A stretch of 64,000 nucleotides of DNA from Arsukibacterium indicum (GCF_019100565.1 NZ_JAHRID010000001.1:744001-808000), one strand, 5' to 3'; shown: positions 30,558 to 41,261, numbered from the stretch's first letter. The notes: generated by a model from the letters alone, not told the origin. Numbers and translations: made by a program.

Positions 30558-31753
30558 TAATTAAACGTCCTTACCAGCTGCTGCGCGTAAGCGCGGGCTT
30601 CAAAATCGAGCGCTACTATATCATCCAGTGAGCGGGCAGCATAGTTAAGGAAATGTGCCAGAGACTTTTCATTCAGACGTACAATGTCAGTAAAACGGAT
30701 CTGTTCGTTAATAAATGCCGCTACCGCTATCTCATTCGCGGCATTCAGTGCAGTGGTTGCCCCCTGTCCGGCGGCGCAGGCAGCGATTGCCAGATATAAA
30801 TTGGGGTAGCGCTCAGGATCAGGTTTGCTAAAACTAAAATTAGCTAACTGGCTGAAATCAAGTGGTTTGACAGGGCTGCTAATCCGCTTCGGAAACGCCA
30901 GAGCGTGGGCAATTGGGGTGCGCATATCAGGCTGGCCAAGCTGGGCCAGCACTGAACCGTCAGTATACTGCACCATGGAATGGATAATACTCTGCGGATG
31001 AATTACCACTTCGATATCATCCGGTGCGCAATTAAACAGCCAACGGGCTTCGATGAACTCCAGCCCTTTGTTCATCATTGTCGCACTGTCGACCGATATT
31101 TTCTGGCCCATACTCCAGTTTGGATGAGCAACCGCTTCAGCCACTGTGACCGTATCCAGGGTATTGAGTTGCCTGGTCAGAAAAGGGCCGCCACTGCCTG
31201 TCAGTAATAATTTTGAGATCCCCATCTGAACAAGCCCGGGCCTTGGCTTCGCTTGCTGAGCAGCCAGCGGCAGGCATTGAAAAATGGCGTTATGCTCGCT
31301 GTCAATTGGCAGAAGTGTCGCGCCGTGCTGCTCCACTTTGTCCATAAACAGCTCGCCTGACATCACCAATGCCTCTTTGTTTGCCAGCAATACTGTTTTA
31401 CCCTGCTCAACTGCCGCCAGGGTTGGCAATAAACCCGCTGCCCCTACAATAGCCGCCATGACAATATCAGCATCAGGGTGGGCCGCCAGTGCCGTAATAG
31501 CATCTGGCCCGGCCAACACTTCGGTAACACTGCCATGGCTTTTCAGCGCTGCTTTAAGTTCAGCAGCTGCGTCTGGACAGAGCATTGCCGCAAAGCGCGG
31601 TTTAAACTCAAGACACTGCGCTAATAACTTATTAGTCTGGCTGGCAGCCGTTAGCGCCAACACCCTGAATTGCTCTGGGTGCATGGCCAGCACTGATAAA
31701 GTACTGCAGCCAATTGAACCGGTAGCACCTAAAATAACCACCTGTCGCATCAA
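30557..31753 (-). CDS. dxr: 1-deoxy-D-xylulose 5-phosphate reductoisomerase
   Basis: 398 aa, normal length. GATGSIGCSTLSV binds NADPH. LANKEALVMSG and IDSEHNAIFQCL supply the catalytic metal ligands, and the SGGPF loop is present. It makes MEP, the committed step of isoprenoid synthesis, which feeds undecaprenyl diphosphate made by the nearby uppS. Overlaps cdsA by 4 bp. Confidence 0.96.
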   Translation of the reverse strand: MMRQVVILGATGSIGCSTLSVLAMHPEQFRVLALTAASQTNKLLAQCLEFKPRFAAMLCPDAAAELKAALKSHGSVTEVLAGPDAITALAAHPDADIVMAAIVGAAGLLPTLAAVEQGKTVLLANKEALVMSGELFMDKVEQHGATLLPIDSEHNAIFQCLPLAAQQAKPRPGLVQMGISKLLLTGSGGPFLTRQLNTLDTVTVAEAVAHPNWSMGQKISVDSATMMNKGLEFIEARWLFNCAPDDIEVVIHPQSIIHSMVQYTDGSVLAQLGQPDMRTPIAHALAFPKRISSPVKPLDFSQLANFSFSKPDPERYPNLYLAIAACAAGQGATTALNAANEIAVAAFINEQIRFTDIVRLNEKSLAHFLNYAARSLDDIVALDFEARAYAQQLVRTFN

Positions 31754-32610
31754 TTAAAACCACCGAATAAAGCAAGTAGTATGGCGTAAAGCGGTGCAGT
31801 GGCAGTAAGGCTATCTATCCGGTCAAGAATGCCGCCATGCCCCGGTAGGAAGACGCCACTGTCTTTTTTGCCCGCAGCACGTTTAAACATACTTTCAGTT
31901 AAATCACCAAATACCGAAAGCGCTGCCAACACTATGGCTGCCAGGTACCAGTATGGCATGACGGCGGGCCAGTTTTGCCAGTAACCCACTGCGCTAACCA
32001 GCAACAGCACGAACAGCATGCCGCCAAGCATTCCTTCCAGCGTTTTTCCCGGGCTGACTTTAGGCAATAACTTAGTTTTACCAAACGGCTTACCGATAAC
32101 ATAGCCACCGATATCAGCTGCCCATACCAGACCCAGCAAACCAAATAACAACCAGCCACCGGTAAAGGTATCCTGCGGATAATCCAGGCCCCGCACAAAA
32201 ACAATTGCACTCCAGGCTGGTAACAAAGTAAGCCAGCCCAGCAATGCTTTTAACCAGTCGCGGCCTGCCCAGTATCCCTGACTTCGAGGGTAAGTTAATA
32301 CCAGCGCAACGGCCAGTAACCACCAGACAATACCGGCAACAATCAGGGTAAGGGTAAAGGTGTCGGCGAACAGATATTGCAGTGCTATTGGCTGTAAAAT
32401 ATAGAGCAGCCCAAACAGTATGGCCGTTAAACCAGTATAAACAGCACGCATTGTCCGGTTTGCCAGCCCGCAGAAGCCACTCCATTCCCAGGCGCCCAGG
32501 GTAAATACAACAGACACAAACAACGCAAATCCAGCCAGCGGTAAATAAAATACCGCCAGTAAAGCCAGAGGTGCCAGCAATAAGGCAGTTAATACTCGTT
32601 GTTTAAACAA
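31750..32610 (-). CDS. cdsA: Phosphatidate cytidylyltransferase CdsA
   Basis: 286 aa with about eight membrane helices. The family signature near the C-terminus reads KRAAGKKDSGVFLPGHGGIL, followed by DRIDS, holding the metal-binding Asp residues. It makes CDP-diacylglycerol from phosphatidic acid and CTP in the inner membrane, the branch point for all phospholipids. 5 bp after uppS. Confidence 0.95.
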   Translation of the reverse strand: MFKQRVLTALLLAPLALLAVFYLPLAGFALFVSVVFTLGAWEWSGFCGLANRTMRAVYTGLTAILFGLLYILQPIALQYLFADTFTLTLIVAGIVWWLLAVALVLTYPRSQGYWAGRDWLKALLGWLTLLPAWSAIVFVRGLDYPQDTFTGGWLLFGLLGLVWAADIGGYVIGKPFGKTKLLPKVSPGKTLEGMLGGMLFVLLLVSAVGYWQNWPAVMPYWYLAAIVLAALSVFGDLTESMFKRAAGKKDSGVFLPGHGGILDRIDSLTATAPLYAILLALFGGFN

Positions 32611-32615
32611 TCTCG

Positions 32616-33377
32616 TTATCCTTTATTGTGCAGCATGGCCTGAATTTGTTCACCGGTACAGCCAAAACGGCGCTCGCGGTTAACAAAAGCGGCGATGGCA
32701 TCAGCAAATACGCTTTTATCAAAATCAGGCCACAGGGTTTCAGTGAACCACAATTCTGCATAAGCAGCCTGCCATAATAAAAAGTTGCTGATCCGTAAAT
32801 CGCCACCGGTGCGGATCAGCAAATCCAGTTCAGGCTGATCGTGCAACTGCATATGTTCAGCGAGCAATTGCTCAGTAATGGCTTCGGGCAACAGCGCATC
32901 GCTTTGCACTTTAACAGCCAGCTGGCGTGCAGCATTGAGCATATCCCAGCGGCCACCATAGTTTGCTGCAATATTTAATGTCATAGCGGTATTATCAGCA
33001 GTTAATGCTTCGGCAGCAGAAATGCTGGCCCGCAGTTTCTGATCAAATGCTGATATGTCGCCAACTATCTGCAACTTTACGTTATGTTTGTGCAGGCTTT
33101 TAACTTCTTTTTTTAGCACCAGCATAAACAGTTGCATCAGGGTCTCAACTTCTGCTTGCGGACGTCGCCAGTTTTCGCTGCTAAAAGCGAAAAGTGTCAG
33201 CGATGGAATACCTAATTGCCGGCAAAAACTGACTGCCCGGCGAACGGCTTCCGCGCCCTTTTTGTGGCCCCATACCCTTGGCTTCCCTTGACGTTGCGCC
33301 CAGCGACCATTGCCATCCATTATTATGGCGACATGGCGTGGTAACGTCTGCTGCCCGATCTGCGACTCTGCAGTCAT
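32616..33377 (-). CDS. uppS: Undecaprenyl diphosphate synthase (UppS/IspU)
   Basis: 253 aa. AIIMDGNGRWAQRQGKPRVW (catalytic Asp), FAFSSENWRRP and the C-terminal LLIRTGGDLRISNFLLW are the cis-prenyltransferase motifs. It elongates farnesyl diphosphate to the C55 carrier used for peptidoglycan and O-antigen. First gene after the frr terminator, so it probably has its own promoter in 33378-33445. Confidence 0.96.
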   Translation of the reverse strand: MTAESQIGQQTLPRHVAIIMDGNGRWAQRQGKPRVWGHKKGAEAVRRAVSFCRQLGIPSLTLFAFSSENWRRPQAEVETLMQLFMLVLKKEVKSLHKHNVKLQIVGDISAFDQKLRASISAAEALTADNTAMTLNIAANYGGRWDMLNAARQLAVKVQSDALLPEAITEQLLAEHMQLHDQPELDLLIRTGGDLRISNFLLWQAAYAELWFTETLWPDFDKSVFADAIAAFVNRERRFGCTGEQIQAMLHNKG

Positions 33378-33445
33378 AGAATTAGACCTGTCCTTTTGTA
33401 TTACTTTAACACTGCATTATGGTTTCTGTTGTTATCAAACCATAA

Positions 33446-33480
33446 TAAAAAGCGCCGCACAGCCTAGCCGATACGGCGCC
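33446..33480 (-). terminator. Terminator after frr
   Basis: On the reverse strand GCGCCG...CGGCGC closes a long hairpin followed by TTTTTATT. It lies 25 bp after the frr stop and divides the translation genes from the uppS operon. Confidence 0.75.
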
Positions 33481-33504
33481 ATTATCTGCTAATGGTTGAC
33501 CAGA

Positions 33505-34062
33505 TTAAACTTCCATCAGTTCCTTTTCTTTGTCAGCCAGCACTTCGTCAATTTTTTTTACATAAGTATCGGTAACTTTCTGCACTTCATCTGCTGCACG
33601 GCGCTCGTCGTCTTCGCTGATCTCTTTATCTTTTAACAGCGCTTTTAATTCAGCATTGGCATCACGGCGAATATTGCGCACCGCAACCCGGCCACCTTCA
33701 GCTTCAGCCCGCACTACTTTTACTAAATCTTTGCGCCGTTCTTCAGTTAACGCAGGTAAGGGTACCCGGATACTGGTGCCGGCAGACATCGGATTTAACC
33801 CCAGATCTGAGGCCATTATGGCCTTCTCAACCGCTTGCACAAGGCTTTTGTCAAACACACTGATGCTCAGGGTCCGGGCATCTTCAATCGAGACATTTGC
33901 AACCTGCCGTAATGGCGTGTCTGCACCGTAGTAAGAAACCTGAATTCCGTCCAGTAAGCTGGGGTGAGCACGGCCAGTGCGCACTTTATTTAATTGTGAT
34001 TTAAGCGCATCCACGCTTTTTTCCATTCTTACTTTACTGTCTTTAATAATGTCGTTTATCAC
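33505..34062 (-). CDS. frr: Ribosome recycling factor
   Basis: 185 aa, exact family length. [40 protein letters not shown] and [20 protein letters not shown] are the conserved three-helix-bundle motifs. With EF-G it splits ribosomes from mRNA after termination. Confidence 0.97.
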   Translation of the reverse strand: MINDIIKDSKVRMEKSVDALKSQLNKVRTGRAHPSLLDGIQVSYYGADTPLRQVANVSIEDARTLSISVFDKSLVQAVEKAIMASDLGLNPMSAGTSIRVPLPALTEERRKDLVKVVRAEAEGGRVAVRNIRRDANAELKALLKDKEISEDDERRAADEVQKVTDTYVKKIDEVLADKEKELMEV

Positions 34063-34111
34063 GATCGTTATCCTTTTATATCATGTCGCCACGGCCAGAA
34101 GAGCCGCTAGT

Positions 34112-34852
34112 TTACTGTAAATTTTCTGCGTGGTCGATAACAGTGCCTTCCTGCTCTCCCATTATTACCCGCTTCAGTGCACCGGGTTTATTCATATTAA
34201 ACACCCGGATTTGTAAATTGTGATCCCTTGCCAGGGTAAATGCTGCCAAATCCATTACTTTTAATTCTTTATCCAGTACTTCGGTATAGGTTAGCTGGGA
34301 GTATAGTGTAGCCGCCGGATCTTTTACCGGGTCGGCGGAATAAACTCCTTCTACTTTAGTGGCTTTTAACACCGCATCGGCTTCAATTTCAATGCCTCTT
34401 AAGCATGCTGCAGAATCGGTGGTAAAAAACGGGTTACCGGTACCTGCAGAAAAAATGACAACCCGGCCTGATTTCAGGTAGCTGATCGCTTCAGCCCAAC
34501 TGTAGTTGTCGCAAACGCCATTTAACGGAATAGCACTCATCATCCGGGCATTAACATAAGCCCGGTGCAGTGCATCGCGCATTGCCAGGCCATTCATCAC
34601 TGTTGCCAGCATACCCATATGGTCGCCCACTACCCGGTTCATGCCGGCTTTGGCCAGACCTTCACCACGAAATATATTACCGCCGCCGATAACGATGCCA
34701 ACCTGCACACCTAATTCAACCAGTTCTTTAATTTCCTGCGCCATCCGGTCCAGTACTTTTGGATCAATGCCAAAGCCTTCATCGCCCATCAGGGCCTCAC
34801 CGCTTAATTTTAACAGGATGCGTCGGTAGGTTGGTTTCGGATTGATACTCAT
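34112..34852 (-). CDS. pyrH: UMP kinase PyrH
   Basis: 246 aa. [30 protein letters not shown], and the [17 protein letters not shown] segment are bacterial UMP-kinase signatures. It phosphorylates UMP to UDP and is regulated by GTP and UTP. Preceded by a terminator, so it likely has an independent or read-through supply of transcript. Confidence 0.97.
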   Translation of the reverse strand: MSINPKPTYRRILLKLSGEALMGDEGFGIDPKVLDRMAQEIKELVELGVQVGIVIGGGNIFRGEGLAKAGMNRVVGDHMGMLATVMNGLAMRDALHRAYVNARMMSAIPLNGVCDNYSWAEAISYLKSGRVVIFSAGTGNPFFTTDSAACLRGIEIEADAVLKATKVEGVYSADPVKDPAATLYSQLTYTEVLDKELKVMDLAAFTLARDHNLQIRVFNMNKPGALKRVIMGEQEGTVIDHAENLQ

Positions 34853-34890
34853 AGGTGCCCCTAGTGCTGAAAACGTGCTGGATAAAAGAC

Positions 34891-34921
34891 AAAAAAAAAC
34901 CGCGACTTCAGGTCGCGGTTA
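34891..34921 (-). terminator. Terminator after tsf
   Basis: On the reverse strand AACCGCGAC-CTGAA-GTCGCGGTT is followed by a long T run. It lies 36 bp after the tsf stop and 39 bp before pyrH, so part of rpsB-tsf transcription should end here. Confidence 0.88.
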
Positions 34922-34956
34922 TTCTAGCGGTTTTTAGTAAATTGCTAAAGCGCAAA

Positions 34957-35829
34957 TTACTTTTTCGCCGCAGCGATTTGTGCAGCTACTTCAGCAGCAA
35001 AGTCTTCTTCTTTCTTTTCAATACCTTCGCCTACTTCTAAACGAATGAAAGACAAAGCCTTAGCGCTGTTTTGCTTTAAAAACTCGCCAGTGCTGATCGA
35101 CGGGTCTTTAACAAATGGCTGGCCCGTTAAGCTCACTTCACCAGTGAATTTACTCATACGACCGGCAACCATTTTCTCAGCGATTTCTTTTGGCTTACCA
35201 CTGTTTACTGCGATATCGATCTGGATTTGGCGCTCACGCTCAACCACTTCAGCTGACACATCTTCAGGGTTAACATAGCTTGGGTTGTTTGCTGCAACAT
35301 GCATAGCAACATCTTTCGCTACGTCTTCATTGCCACCTTCCAGCACCGCTAATACACCGATACGGCCAGAGTGAACATACTGACCAATTACGTCACCTTC
35401 AACAACAGCAGCGCGGCGTACATTGATGTTTTCACCAATTTTAGCAACCAGAGTAGCGCGGGTATCTTCAACTGAAGTACCATTTAAGTCAGCAGCTAAA
35501 ATAGCTTCAGCAGTGAATAACTTGTTGGCATGAGCTAAATCAGCAACGCTGTTAGCAAAGGCCAGGAAGTTAGCATCGCGGGCAACGAAATCAGTTTCAC
35601 AGTTAAATTCAACTGCTAAACCATAACCGTCAGCAACGCGGGTAATAATTACACCTTCAGCAGCAATACGGCCGGCTTTTTTGGCTGCTTTCGCTAAACC
35701 ACTTTTACGCATCGCATCAATGGCCGCTTCGATATCGCCACCAGTCTCTTCCAATGCTTTTTTACAATCCATCATGCCAGCGCCAGTGCGCTCGCGAAGT
35801 TCTTTTACTAAAGCCGCAGTTACAGCCAT
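34957..35829 (-). CDS. tsf: Elongation factor Ts
   Basis: 290 aa. The N-terminal UBA-like part ([20 protein letters not shown]) and the core motif [11 protein letters not shown] are diagnostic. It exchanges GDP for GTP on EF-Tu. Cotranscribed with rpsB; the 103-bp gap between them holds two hairpins. Confidence 0.97.
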   Translation of the reverse strand: MAVTAALVKELRERTGAGMMDCKKALEETGGDIEAAIDAMRKSGLAKAAKKAGRIAAEGVIITRVADGYGLAVEFNCETDFVARDANFLAFANSVADLAHANKLFTAEAILAADLNGTSVEDTRATLVAKIGENINVRRAAVVEGDVIGQYVHSGRIGVLAVLEGGNEDVAKDVAMHVAANNPSYVNPEDVSAEVVERERQIQIDIAVNSGKPKEIAEKMVAGRMSKFTGEVSLTGQPFVKDPSISTGEFLKQNSAKALSFIRLEVGEGIEKKEEDFAAEVAAQIAAAKK

Positions 35830-35861
35830 GGGAGCTTCCTCGTGTTAATTCCGGTTGGACA

Positions 35862-35920
35862 AACAGGGGCAATATTGCCCCTGTTGCAAAGGTCTTCTGT
35901 CTTAAGCCTGACAGGCTTAA
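35862..35920 (-). promoter_or_regulatory. Two hairpins between rpsB and tsf
   Basis: AACAGGGGCAAT/ATTGCCCCTGTT (35862-35885) is a perfect 24-bp palindrome. TTAAGCCTG/CAGGCTTAA (35902-35920) is a second stem with a 1-nt centre. Neither has a clear T run. They may act as a partial attenuator, RNA-processing site or 3' stabiliser that sets the S2 to EF-Ts ratio. Structure is seen; function is inferred. Confidence 0.6.
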
Positions 35921-35932
35921 ATGACAGAAAAA

Positions 35933-36661
35933 TTATTCTGCTTCAACGAAGCTTTCAGCTTCCGCCTGAACTTCGATGTTTTTGTCACGACCTTCCTGGA
36001 TAGCCTGACCTACCGCCGCCAGATATAACTGGATAGCGCGGATAGCGTCGTCGTTACCTGGGATCACATAGTCAACACCTTTAGGATCTGAGTTAGTATC
36101 AACTACTGATACTACCGGAATACCCAGGTTGTTGGCTTCTTTGATCGCGATATGTTCATGGTCAGCGTCGATCACAAACAATACGTCTGGTAAGCCGCCC
36201 ATGTCCTTGATACCGCCCAAGCTTTTTTCCAGCTTGTCCATTTCACGGGTACGGTCTAAAGCTTCTTTTTTAGTCAGCTTGTCAAAAGTACCGTCCTGGC
36301 TTTGCGATTCCAGGTCTTTTAAACGTTTAATTGACTGACGAACGGTTTTCCAGTTAGTCAGCATGCCACCTAACCAGCGGTGGTTAACATAGAATTGGTC
36401 AACTTTCGCTGCCGCTTCTTTGATGGCTTCAGACGCGGCACGCTTGGTACCAACGAATAAAATTTTACCTTTCTTGGCAGATACCTGTTGAATAAACGCT
36501 AACGCGTCATTCATCATCGGTACGGTTTGCTCAAGGTTAATGATATGAACTTTATTACGGGCACCAAAAATGAACGGCTTCATTTTTGGGTTCCAGTAAC
36601 GGGTTTGGTGACCGAAGTGCACGCCCGCCTGGAGCATGTCGCGCATAGAAACTTTTGCCAT
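35933..36661 (-). CDS. rpsB: 30S ribosomal protein S2
   Basis: 242 aa. [35 protein letters not shown] and the late [17 protein letters not shown]-type segment mark S2. It completes the 30S subunit and autoregulates its own operon in enterobacteria. The tail after residue 225 is acidic and variable, as usual. Confidence 0.97.
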   Translation of the reverse strand: MAKVSMRDMLQAGVHFGHQTRYWNPKMKPFIFGARNKVHIINLEQTVPMMNDALAFIQQVSAKKGKILFVGTKRAASEAIKEAAAKVDQFYVNHRWLGGMLTNWKTVRQSIKRLKDLESQSQDGTFDKLTKKEALDRTREMDKLEKSLGGIKDMGGLPDVLFVIDADHEHIAIKEANNLGIPVVSVVDTNSDPKGVDYVIPGNDDAIRAIQLYLAAVGQAIQEGRDKNIEVQAEAESFVEAE

Positions 36662-36760
36662 GATTAATTTTCCTGTTTAGGGGTTAGGCCTCCATGCATC
36701 CCATATCCCGACCTTTGCTATTGCGCAGGCACCCCGGACTATGTGTCGATGCATGTGTGT
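36662..36760 (-). promoter_or_regulatory. rpsB leader, likely S2 autoregulatory RNA
   Basis: The roughly 95-nt leader before rpsB contains a GGGGTGCCTGCGCAATAGCA stretch, a GGTCGGGATATGGGATGCAT stretch and GGAGGCCTAACCCC near the start codon. It resembles the conserved S2 leader of gammaproteobacteria in which S2 represses rpsB-tsf translation. Complementary GGGG/CCCC ends suggest a closed fold. A promoter TTGCGA-N16/17-TTAAAT lies upstream (about 36763-36790). Resemblance is from memory. Confidence 0.55.
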
Positions 36761-36983
36761 TATTTAAAATTTAAGTTTGGTTTTCGCAAACCGGCGCATC
36801 GGCTTTTTATAACTAAGAACCAGAAGTTATCAAAAATAAGCTTCGGCGCCCGGAAAAGAAAAGTACAATGCAATTTGCTAATTTGCGGCGCGCTTTATAC
36901 CATAGTAAGCTGCCAAACACAACGAAATGTGTGTTTTTCCAGCAGTCATAATGTCCGTAACTGCAGTAACAGAGAGAGTGTTG

Positions 36984-37772
36984 ATGACAGCAAATATTAA
37001 AACCGCCGCCGAAATTGAGAAAATGCGTGTAGCTGGCCGTCTGGCAGCTGAAGTGCTGGAAATGATCGGGCCTCATGTTAAAGCTGGCATAACCACCGAT
37101 GAGCTAAATACCATCTGCCATGACTACATTGTTAATGAGCAGCAAGCCATTCCTGCCCCACTTAATTACCATGGTTTTCCTAAATCAATCTGCACCTCGG
37201 TAAATCAGGTTATTTGTCATGGCATTCCAAATGATAAAGCGTTAAAAGACGGCGATATTATCAATATTGATATCACTGTTATTAAAGATGGCTATCATGG
37301 CGATACTTCTAAAATGTTTGTGGTAGGAAAGCCCAGCATCATGGCAGAGCGCCTGATCCGGGTAACCCAGGAGTGTTTATATCTGGCGTTAAAGCAGGTA
37401 AAGAATGGCGTACGACTGGGCGATATTGGCCATATAATTCAGCAACACGCTGAAAAACATAGCTACTCTGTGGTTCGCGAATACTGCGGTCATGGTATAG
37501 GTGCGGTTTTTCATGAAGACCCTCAAGTATTGCATTATGGCAAGCCCGGTACTGGCGAAGTATTAAAAACCGGCATGTGTTTAACGATAGAACCGATGAT
37601 TAATGCCGGCGCCCGCCAAAGCAAAATGTTGAAAGACGGCTGGACCGTTGTGACCAAAGATCGCAGTTTATCAGCCCAATTTGAACATACTTTGCTGGTT
37701 ACCGACGACGGCTGTGAAATTCTGACACTTCGCAGTGATGAGACGCTGGAACGCCACTTAACGGCAGAGTAA
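36984..37772 (+). CDS. map: Type I methionine aminopeptidase
   Basis: 262 aa from the ATG at 36984 with GAGAG upstream; a longer frame to 36927 is not family-like. The five metal ligands are visible in INIDITVIKDGYHGDTSKMF, EYCGHGIG, LTIEPMI and the C-terminal QFEHTLLV. It removes initiator Met cotranslationally. Divergent from rpsB, the common gammaproteobacterial order. Confidence 0.97.
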   Translation: MTANIKTAAEIEKMRVAGRLAAEVLEMIGPHVKAGITTDELNTICHDYIVNEQQAIPAPLNYHGFPKSICTSVNQVICHGIPNDKALKDGDIINIDITVIKDGYHGDTSKMFVVGKPSIMAERLIRVTQECLYLALKQVKNGVRLGDIGHIIQQHAEKHSYSVVREYCGHGIGAVFHEDPQVLHYGKPGTGEVLKTGMCLTIEPMINAGARQSKMLKDGWTVVTKDRSLSAQFEHTLLVTDDGCEILTLRSDETLERHLTAE

Positions 37773-37802
37773 CCGCTTACTATTCGCTCAGCAGGGAGTC
37801 GC

Positions 37803-40427
37803 ATGACGCAAACATTGCAATTTAACCGGTCACTGCCTACCAGTTTTTCGCTGGAAAACTATAAAAAACATTTCAGTGAGTTTCATGACTGGCTGGTGCG
37901 TAGCTTTGAGCACCAGCCAATCAACGGTCTGGTTAAAGCCCGCGCCCGTTTTATTGATACCGTATTAAGCCAGCTTTGGCAGCACTATGAGCTGAGTAAA
38001 GAACATAATCTAAGCTTAATTGCCGTAGGTGGCTATGGCCGCGGCGAGCTGCATCCTTATTCCGACATCGATTTACTGATCTTATCTGATCGGCGTTTAA
38101 CCAGCAGCCAACAAGACGCCGTTGCCAGCTTTATTACCAGTTTATGGGACCTGCGTTTAGAGGTCGGCCACAGTGTCCGCACCCTGAAAGAAACCATAAA
38201 GCTCGGTAAAGACGACATTACCATTGCTACCAATTTACTGGAAATGCGGCTGCTAACCGGTAACAAACCGCTTTTTGAGCAGTTACAGCAGGAAATTAAT
38301 GGTGATAATTTCTGGAGCAGTCAGCAGTTCTTTCAGGCCAAACGGCATGAACAGCAACAACGCCATGCCCAGTATCATGGCACCGCGTATAACCTCGAGC
38401 CTAACCTGAAAGCGAATCCGGGTGGTTTGCGTGATATACAGACGATTGGCTGGGTGGCCAAAAAGCATTTTAATACCCGGACCATGCGCGAACTGGTGGC
38501 TTATCAGTACCTGACAGAGGATGAATATCAGGAACTGATGGAATGCGAAGCCTACCTGTGGCAAATGCGTTTTGCCTTACATATTGAAGCAGGCCGCAAT
38601 GAAAACCGGATTTTATTTGACTACCAGCCTGCTGCGGCGCAGCGACTAGGCTTTGGTGCCGATGGTAAAGCGTCAGTCGAGCGGATGATGAAGCGTTTTT
38701 TCCGGACCGTACAACGGGTCAGTGAGCTTAATGAAATGCTGCTGCAACATTTTGAAGGCAGTATTTTAAATCAGGGCAGCAAAGTAAAAGTACAACAGCT
38801 GGACGACTATTTTGAGCTGAGTGGTCATTTAATTAAAGCCCGTGACAACGCGATTTTCGCTCGTCGCGACAACCTGCTTCGGCTGTTCTGGCATATCGCC
38901 AATAACTCTAATATTACCGGTATTCATTCCACTACCCTGCGCTTACTGCGCCAGGTTCGCCGGCGGTTGATGGGCGATTTACAGGACTATGAAGCCTGTC
39001 GTCAGTTATTTCTGGCGCTGCTGCGTCATCCGCGCGGCATGGACAAGGCCATTACTTTAATGCACCGCTATGGCGTGCTGGCTGCTTATTTACCACAGTG
39101 GCGCAATATTGTTGGCCAAATGCAGTTTGATTTGTTTCATGCATATACGGTAGATGAACATACTCACCGTCTGCTGAAAAACCTGTATAAGTACACCCAA
39201 CCGGAACATGAAAGTGAATTCCCGCTTTGTACCGATATCGTTAAACGCATGGAAAAGCCCGAACTGCTTTACCTTGCCGGCATTTTTCATGATATTGCCA
39301 AGGGCCGTGGTGGCGATCACTCGGAGCTGGGCGCGATGGACGTGCGCGAATTTGCCAAACTGCATAAATTAAGTGAGTTTGACAGTAAACTGGTGGCCTG
39401 GCTGGTTGAAAGCCATTTACTGATGTCGGTTACTGCGCAGCGCAGGGATATTCATGATCCGGCTGTAGTCACTGAATTTGCGGAAAAAGTACGCGATGAA
39501 ACCCGGCTTAATTATCTGTATTGTTTAACTTTGGCGGATATCCGCGCCACCAATGACAATTTATGGAATGACTGGAAGGGGTCGTTACTGCGTGAATTGT
39601 TTCTGGCTACCCAGAAAGCCTTTCGCCGGGGTCTGGAAAAACCAATGGATTTACGCGACTTAATTCGTGAAAACCAGAGCGAAGCCCTGCCGCTGCTGAT
39701 AAAGCAAACCTTTACTGAATCTGAAATCCTGCATCTTTGGAGCCGGATAAAAGCCGACTACTTTGCCCGTTACAGCCCCAAACAAATTGTCTGGCACTGC
39801 GAGCATATTCTGCGGCATAAGAACCGCAGCGAACCTTTGGTTCTGATAAGTAAAACACCAATTCGCGGTGGTACCCAGGTATTTATTTATACCCCGGATC
39901 AACCAGGTTTGTTTGCCCGGTTGGTGGCTGCGCTCGACAGTAAAAAAGTCAATATTTTTGATGCTCAGATAATGACCAATAAAGATGGGTATGCCATGGA
40001 TACCTTCGTTGTTCTGGAGCAAAATGGCGAGCCGGTTAGTTCACCGTCAAGATTAACCAGCATAAAACGGGCACTTGAGCTTTATATTGCCGGCAAGCCC
40101 GATTTATCCAGACAAAAGCCACGGCTATCGCGCCAGATGCGTCAGTTTAACGTGCCGCCTAAAGTGGTATTTTTACCCGGCAATATTAAACAGCGCACCA
40201 TGGTTGAAATTGCGGCCCTGGATACGCCTGGCTTACTGGCCGATATCGGTCAGGTATTCCAGCGCTGTGGCGTCAATATTCATGCCGCCAAAATCACCAC
40301 CATTGGTGAGCGGGCTGAAGACTTTTTTATGTTATCAAATGCACAGGATCAGGCGCTGAGCAGCGACGAGCAAAGCCAGCTTAGACGGGTTCTGATATCA
40401 CAACTCTCACAGGAAACAGAAGGCTAA
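37803..40427 (+). CDS. glnD: Bifunctional uridylyltransferase/uridylyl-removing enzyme GlnD
   Basis: 874 aa. The nucleotidyltransferase motif GGYGRGELHPYSDIDLLIL is near residue 80. A HD phosphohydrolase site (HDIAKGRGGDHSELG) is near 500, and two ACT domains close the C-terminus (from about 700 and 810). It senses glutamine and adds or removes UMP on PII proteins to control nitrogen assimilation. 30 bp after map; dapD follows by 9 bp. Confidence 0.97.
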   Translation: MTQTLQFNRSLPTSFSLENYKKHFSEFHDWLVRSFEHQPINGLVKARARFIDTVLSQLWQHYELSKEHNLSLIAVGGYGRGELHPYSDIDLLILSDRRLTSSQQDAVASFITSLWDLRLEVGHSVRTLKETIKLGKDDITIATNLLEMRLLTGNKPLFEQLQQEINGDNFWSSQQFFQAKRHEQQQRHAQYHGTAYNLEPNLKANPGGLRDIQTIGWVAKKHFNTRTMRELVAYQYLTEDEYQELMECEAYLWQMRFALHIEAGRNENRILFDYQPAAAQRLGFGADGKASVERMMKRFFRTVQRVSELNEMLLQHFEGSILNQGSKVKVQQLDDYFELSGHLIKARDNAIFARRDNLLRLFWHIANNSNITGIHSTTLRLLRQVRRRLMGDLQDYEACRQLFLALLRHPRGMDKAITLMHRYGVLAAYLPQWRNIVGQMQFDLFHAYTVDEHTHRLLKNLYKYTQPEHESEFPLCTDIVKRMEKPELLYLAGIFHDIAKGRGGDHSELGAMDVREFAKLHKLSEFDSKLVAWLVESHLLMSVTAQRRDIHDPAVVTEFAEKVRDETRLNYLYCLTLADIRATNDNLWNDWKGSLLRELFLATQKAFRRGLEKPMDLRDLIRENQSEALPLLIKQTFTESEILHLWSRIKADYFARYSPKQIVWHCEHILRHKNRSEPLVLISKTPIRGGTQVFIYTPDQPGLFARLVAALDSKKVNIFDAQIMTNKDGYAMDTFVVLEQNGEPVSSPSRLTSIKRALELYIAGKPDLSRQKPRLSRQMRQFNVPPKVVFLPGNIKQRTMVEIAALDTPGLLADIGQVFQRCGVNIHAAKITTIGERAEDFFMLSNAQDQALSSDEQSQLRRVLISQLSQETEG

Positions 40428-40436
40428 AATAACACC

Positions 40437-41261
40437 ATGTCAGATTTAAAAAGCATTATCGAAAATGCGTTCGAGCTTCGCGCCGACATTACCCCTGGCT
40501 CTGTAGCTGCTGACGTTAAGCAGGCCGTGCAACAGGCCATAGCACTGCTCGACAGCGGCCAGGCGCGGGTTGCCGAAAAGATTGCTGGTGAATGGGTTGT
40601 CCACCAGTGGCTGAAAAAGGCGGTACTGCTATCATTCCGGATTAACGACAACACGGTAATGGATGGCGCTGAAAACCGTTTTTTTGATAAGGTGCCAATG
40701 AAATATGCCAATTATACTGATGCCATGTTTCGTGCCGATGGGGTACGGGTTGTGCCACCTGCTGCGGCCCGTCAGGGCAGCTATATCGGCAAAAACGTTG
40801 TACTAATGCCAAGCTACGTTAATATTGGCGCATATGTGGGCGACGGCACCATGGTAGATACCTGGGCTACTGTTGGCAGTTGCGCCCAGATTGGCAAGAA
40901 CGTGCATCTGTCCGGCGGTGTGGGTATCGGTGGCGTGCTGGAGCCGCTGCAGGCAAACCCAACAATTATTGAAGATAACTGTTTTATCGGTGCCCGATCT
41001 GAAGTAGTTGAAGGCGTTATCGTTGAAGAAGGCGCGGTGTTATCTATGGGCGTATATATCAGCCAGAGCACCCGGATTTATGATCGTGAAACCGGCGAAA
41101 TAAGTTACGGTCGGGTACCAGCAGGTGCTGTAGTCGTGCCTGGCACCCTGCCAGCCAAAGATGGCAGCCACAGTTTATATGCAGCCATTATTGTTAAAAA
41201 AGTCGATGCCCAGACCCGGGCTAAAGTGGGAATCAATGCCCTGCTTCGCAGCGTAGAGTAA
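40437..41261 (+). CDS. dapD: Tetrahydrodipicolinate N-succinyltransferase DapD
   Basis: 274 aa. Hexapeptide repeats (about 105-230) form a left-handed beta helix with [20 protein letters not shown], followed by [12 protein letters not shown], the family core. It succinylates tetrahydrodipicolinate in lysine and meso-diaminopimelate synthesis, supplying peptidoglycan. Linked to glnD as in many relatives. Confidence 0.97.
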   Translation: MSDLKSIIENAFELRADITPGSVAADVKQAVQQAIALLDSGQARVAEKIAGEWVVHQWLKKAVLLSFRINDNTVMDGAENRFFDKVPMKYANYTDAMFRADGVRVVPPAAARQGSYIGKNVVLMPSYVNIGAYVGDGTMVDTWATVGSCAQIGKNVHLSGGVGIGGVLEPLQANPTIIEDNCFIGARSEVVEGVIVEEGAVLSMGVYISQSTRIYDRETGEISYGRVPAGAVVVPGTLPAKDGSHSLYAAIIVKKVDAQTRAKVGINALLRSVE

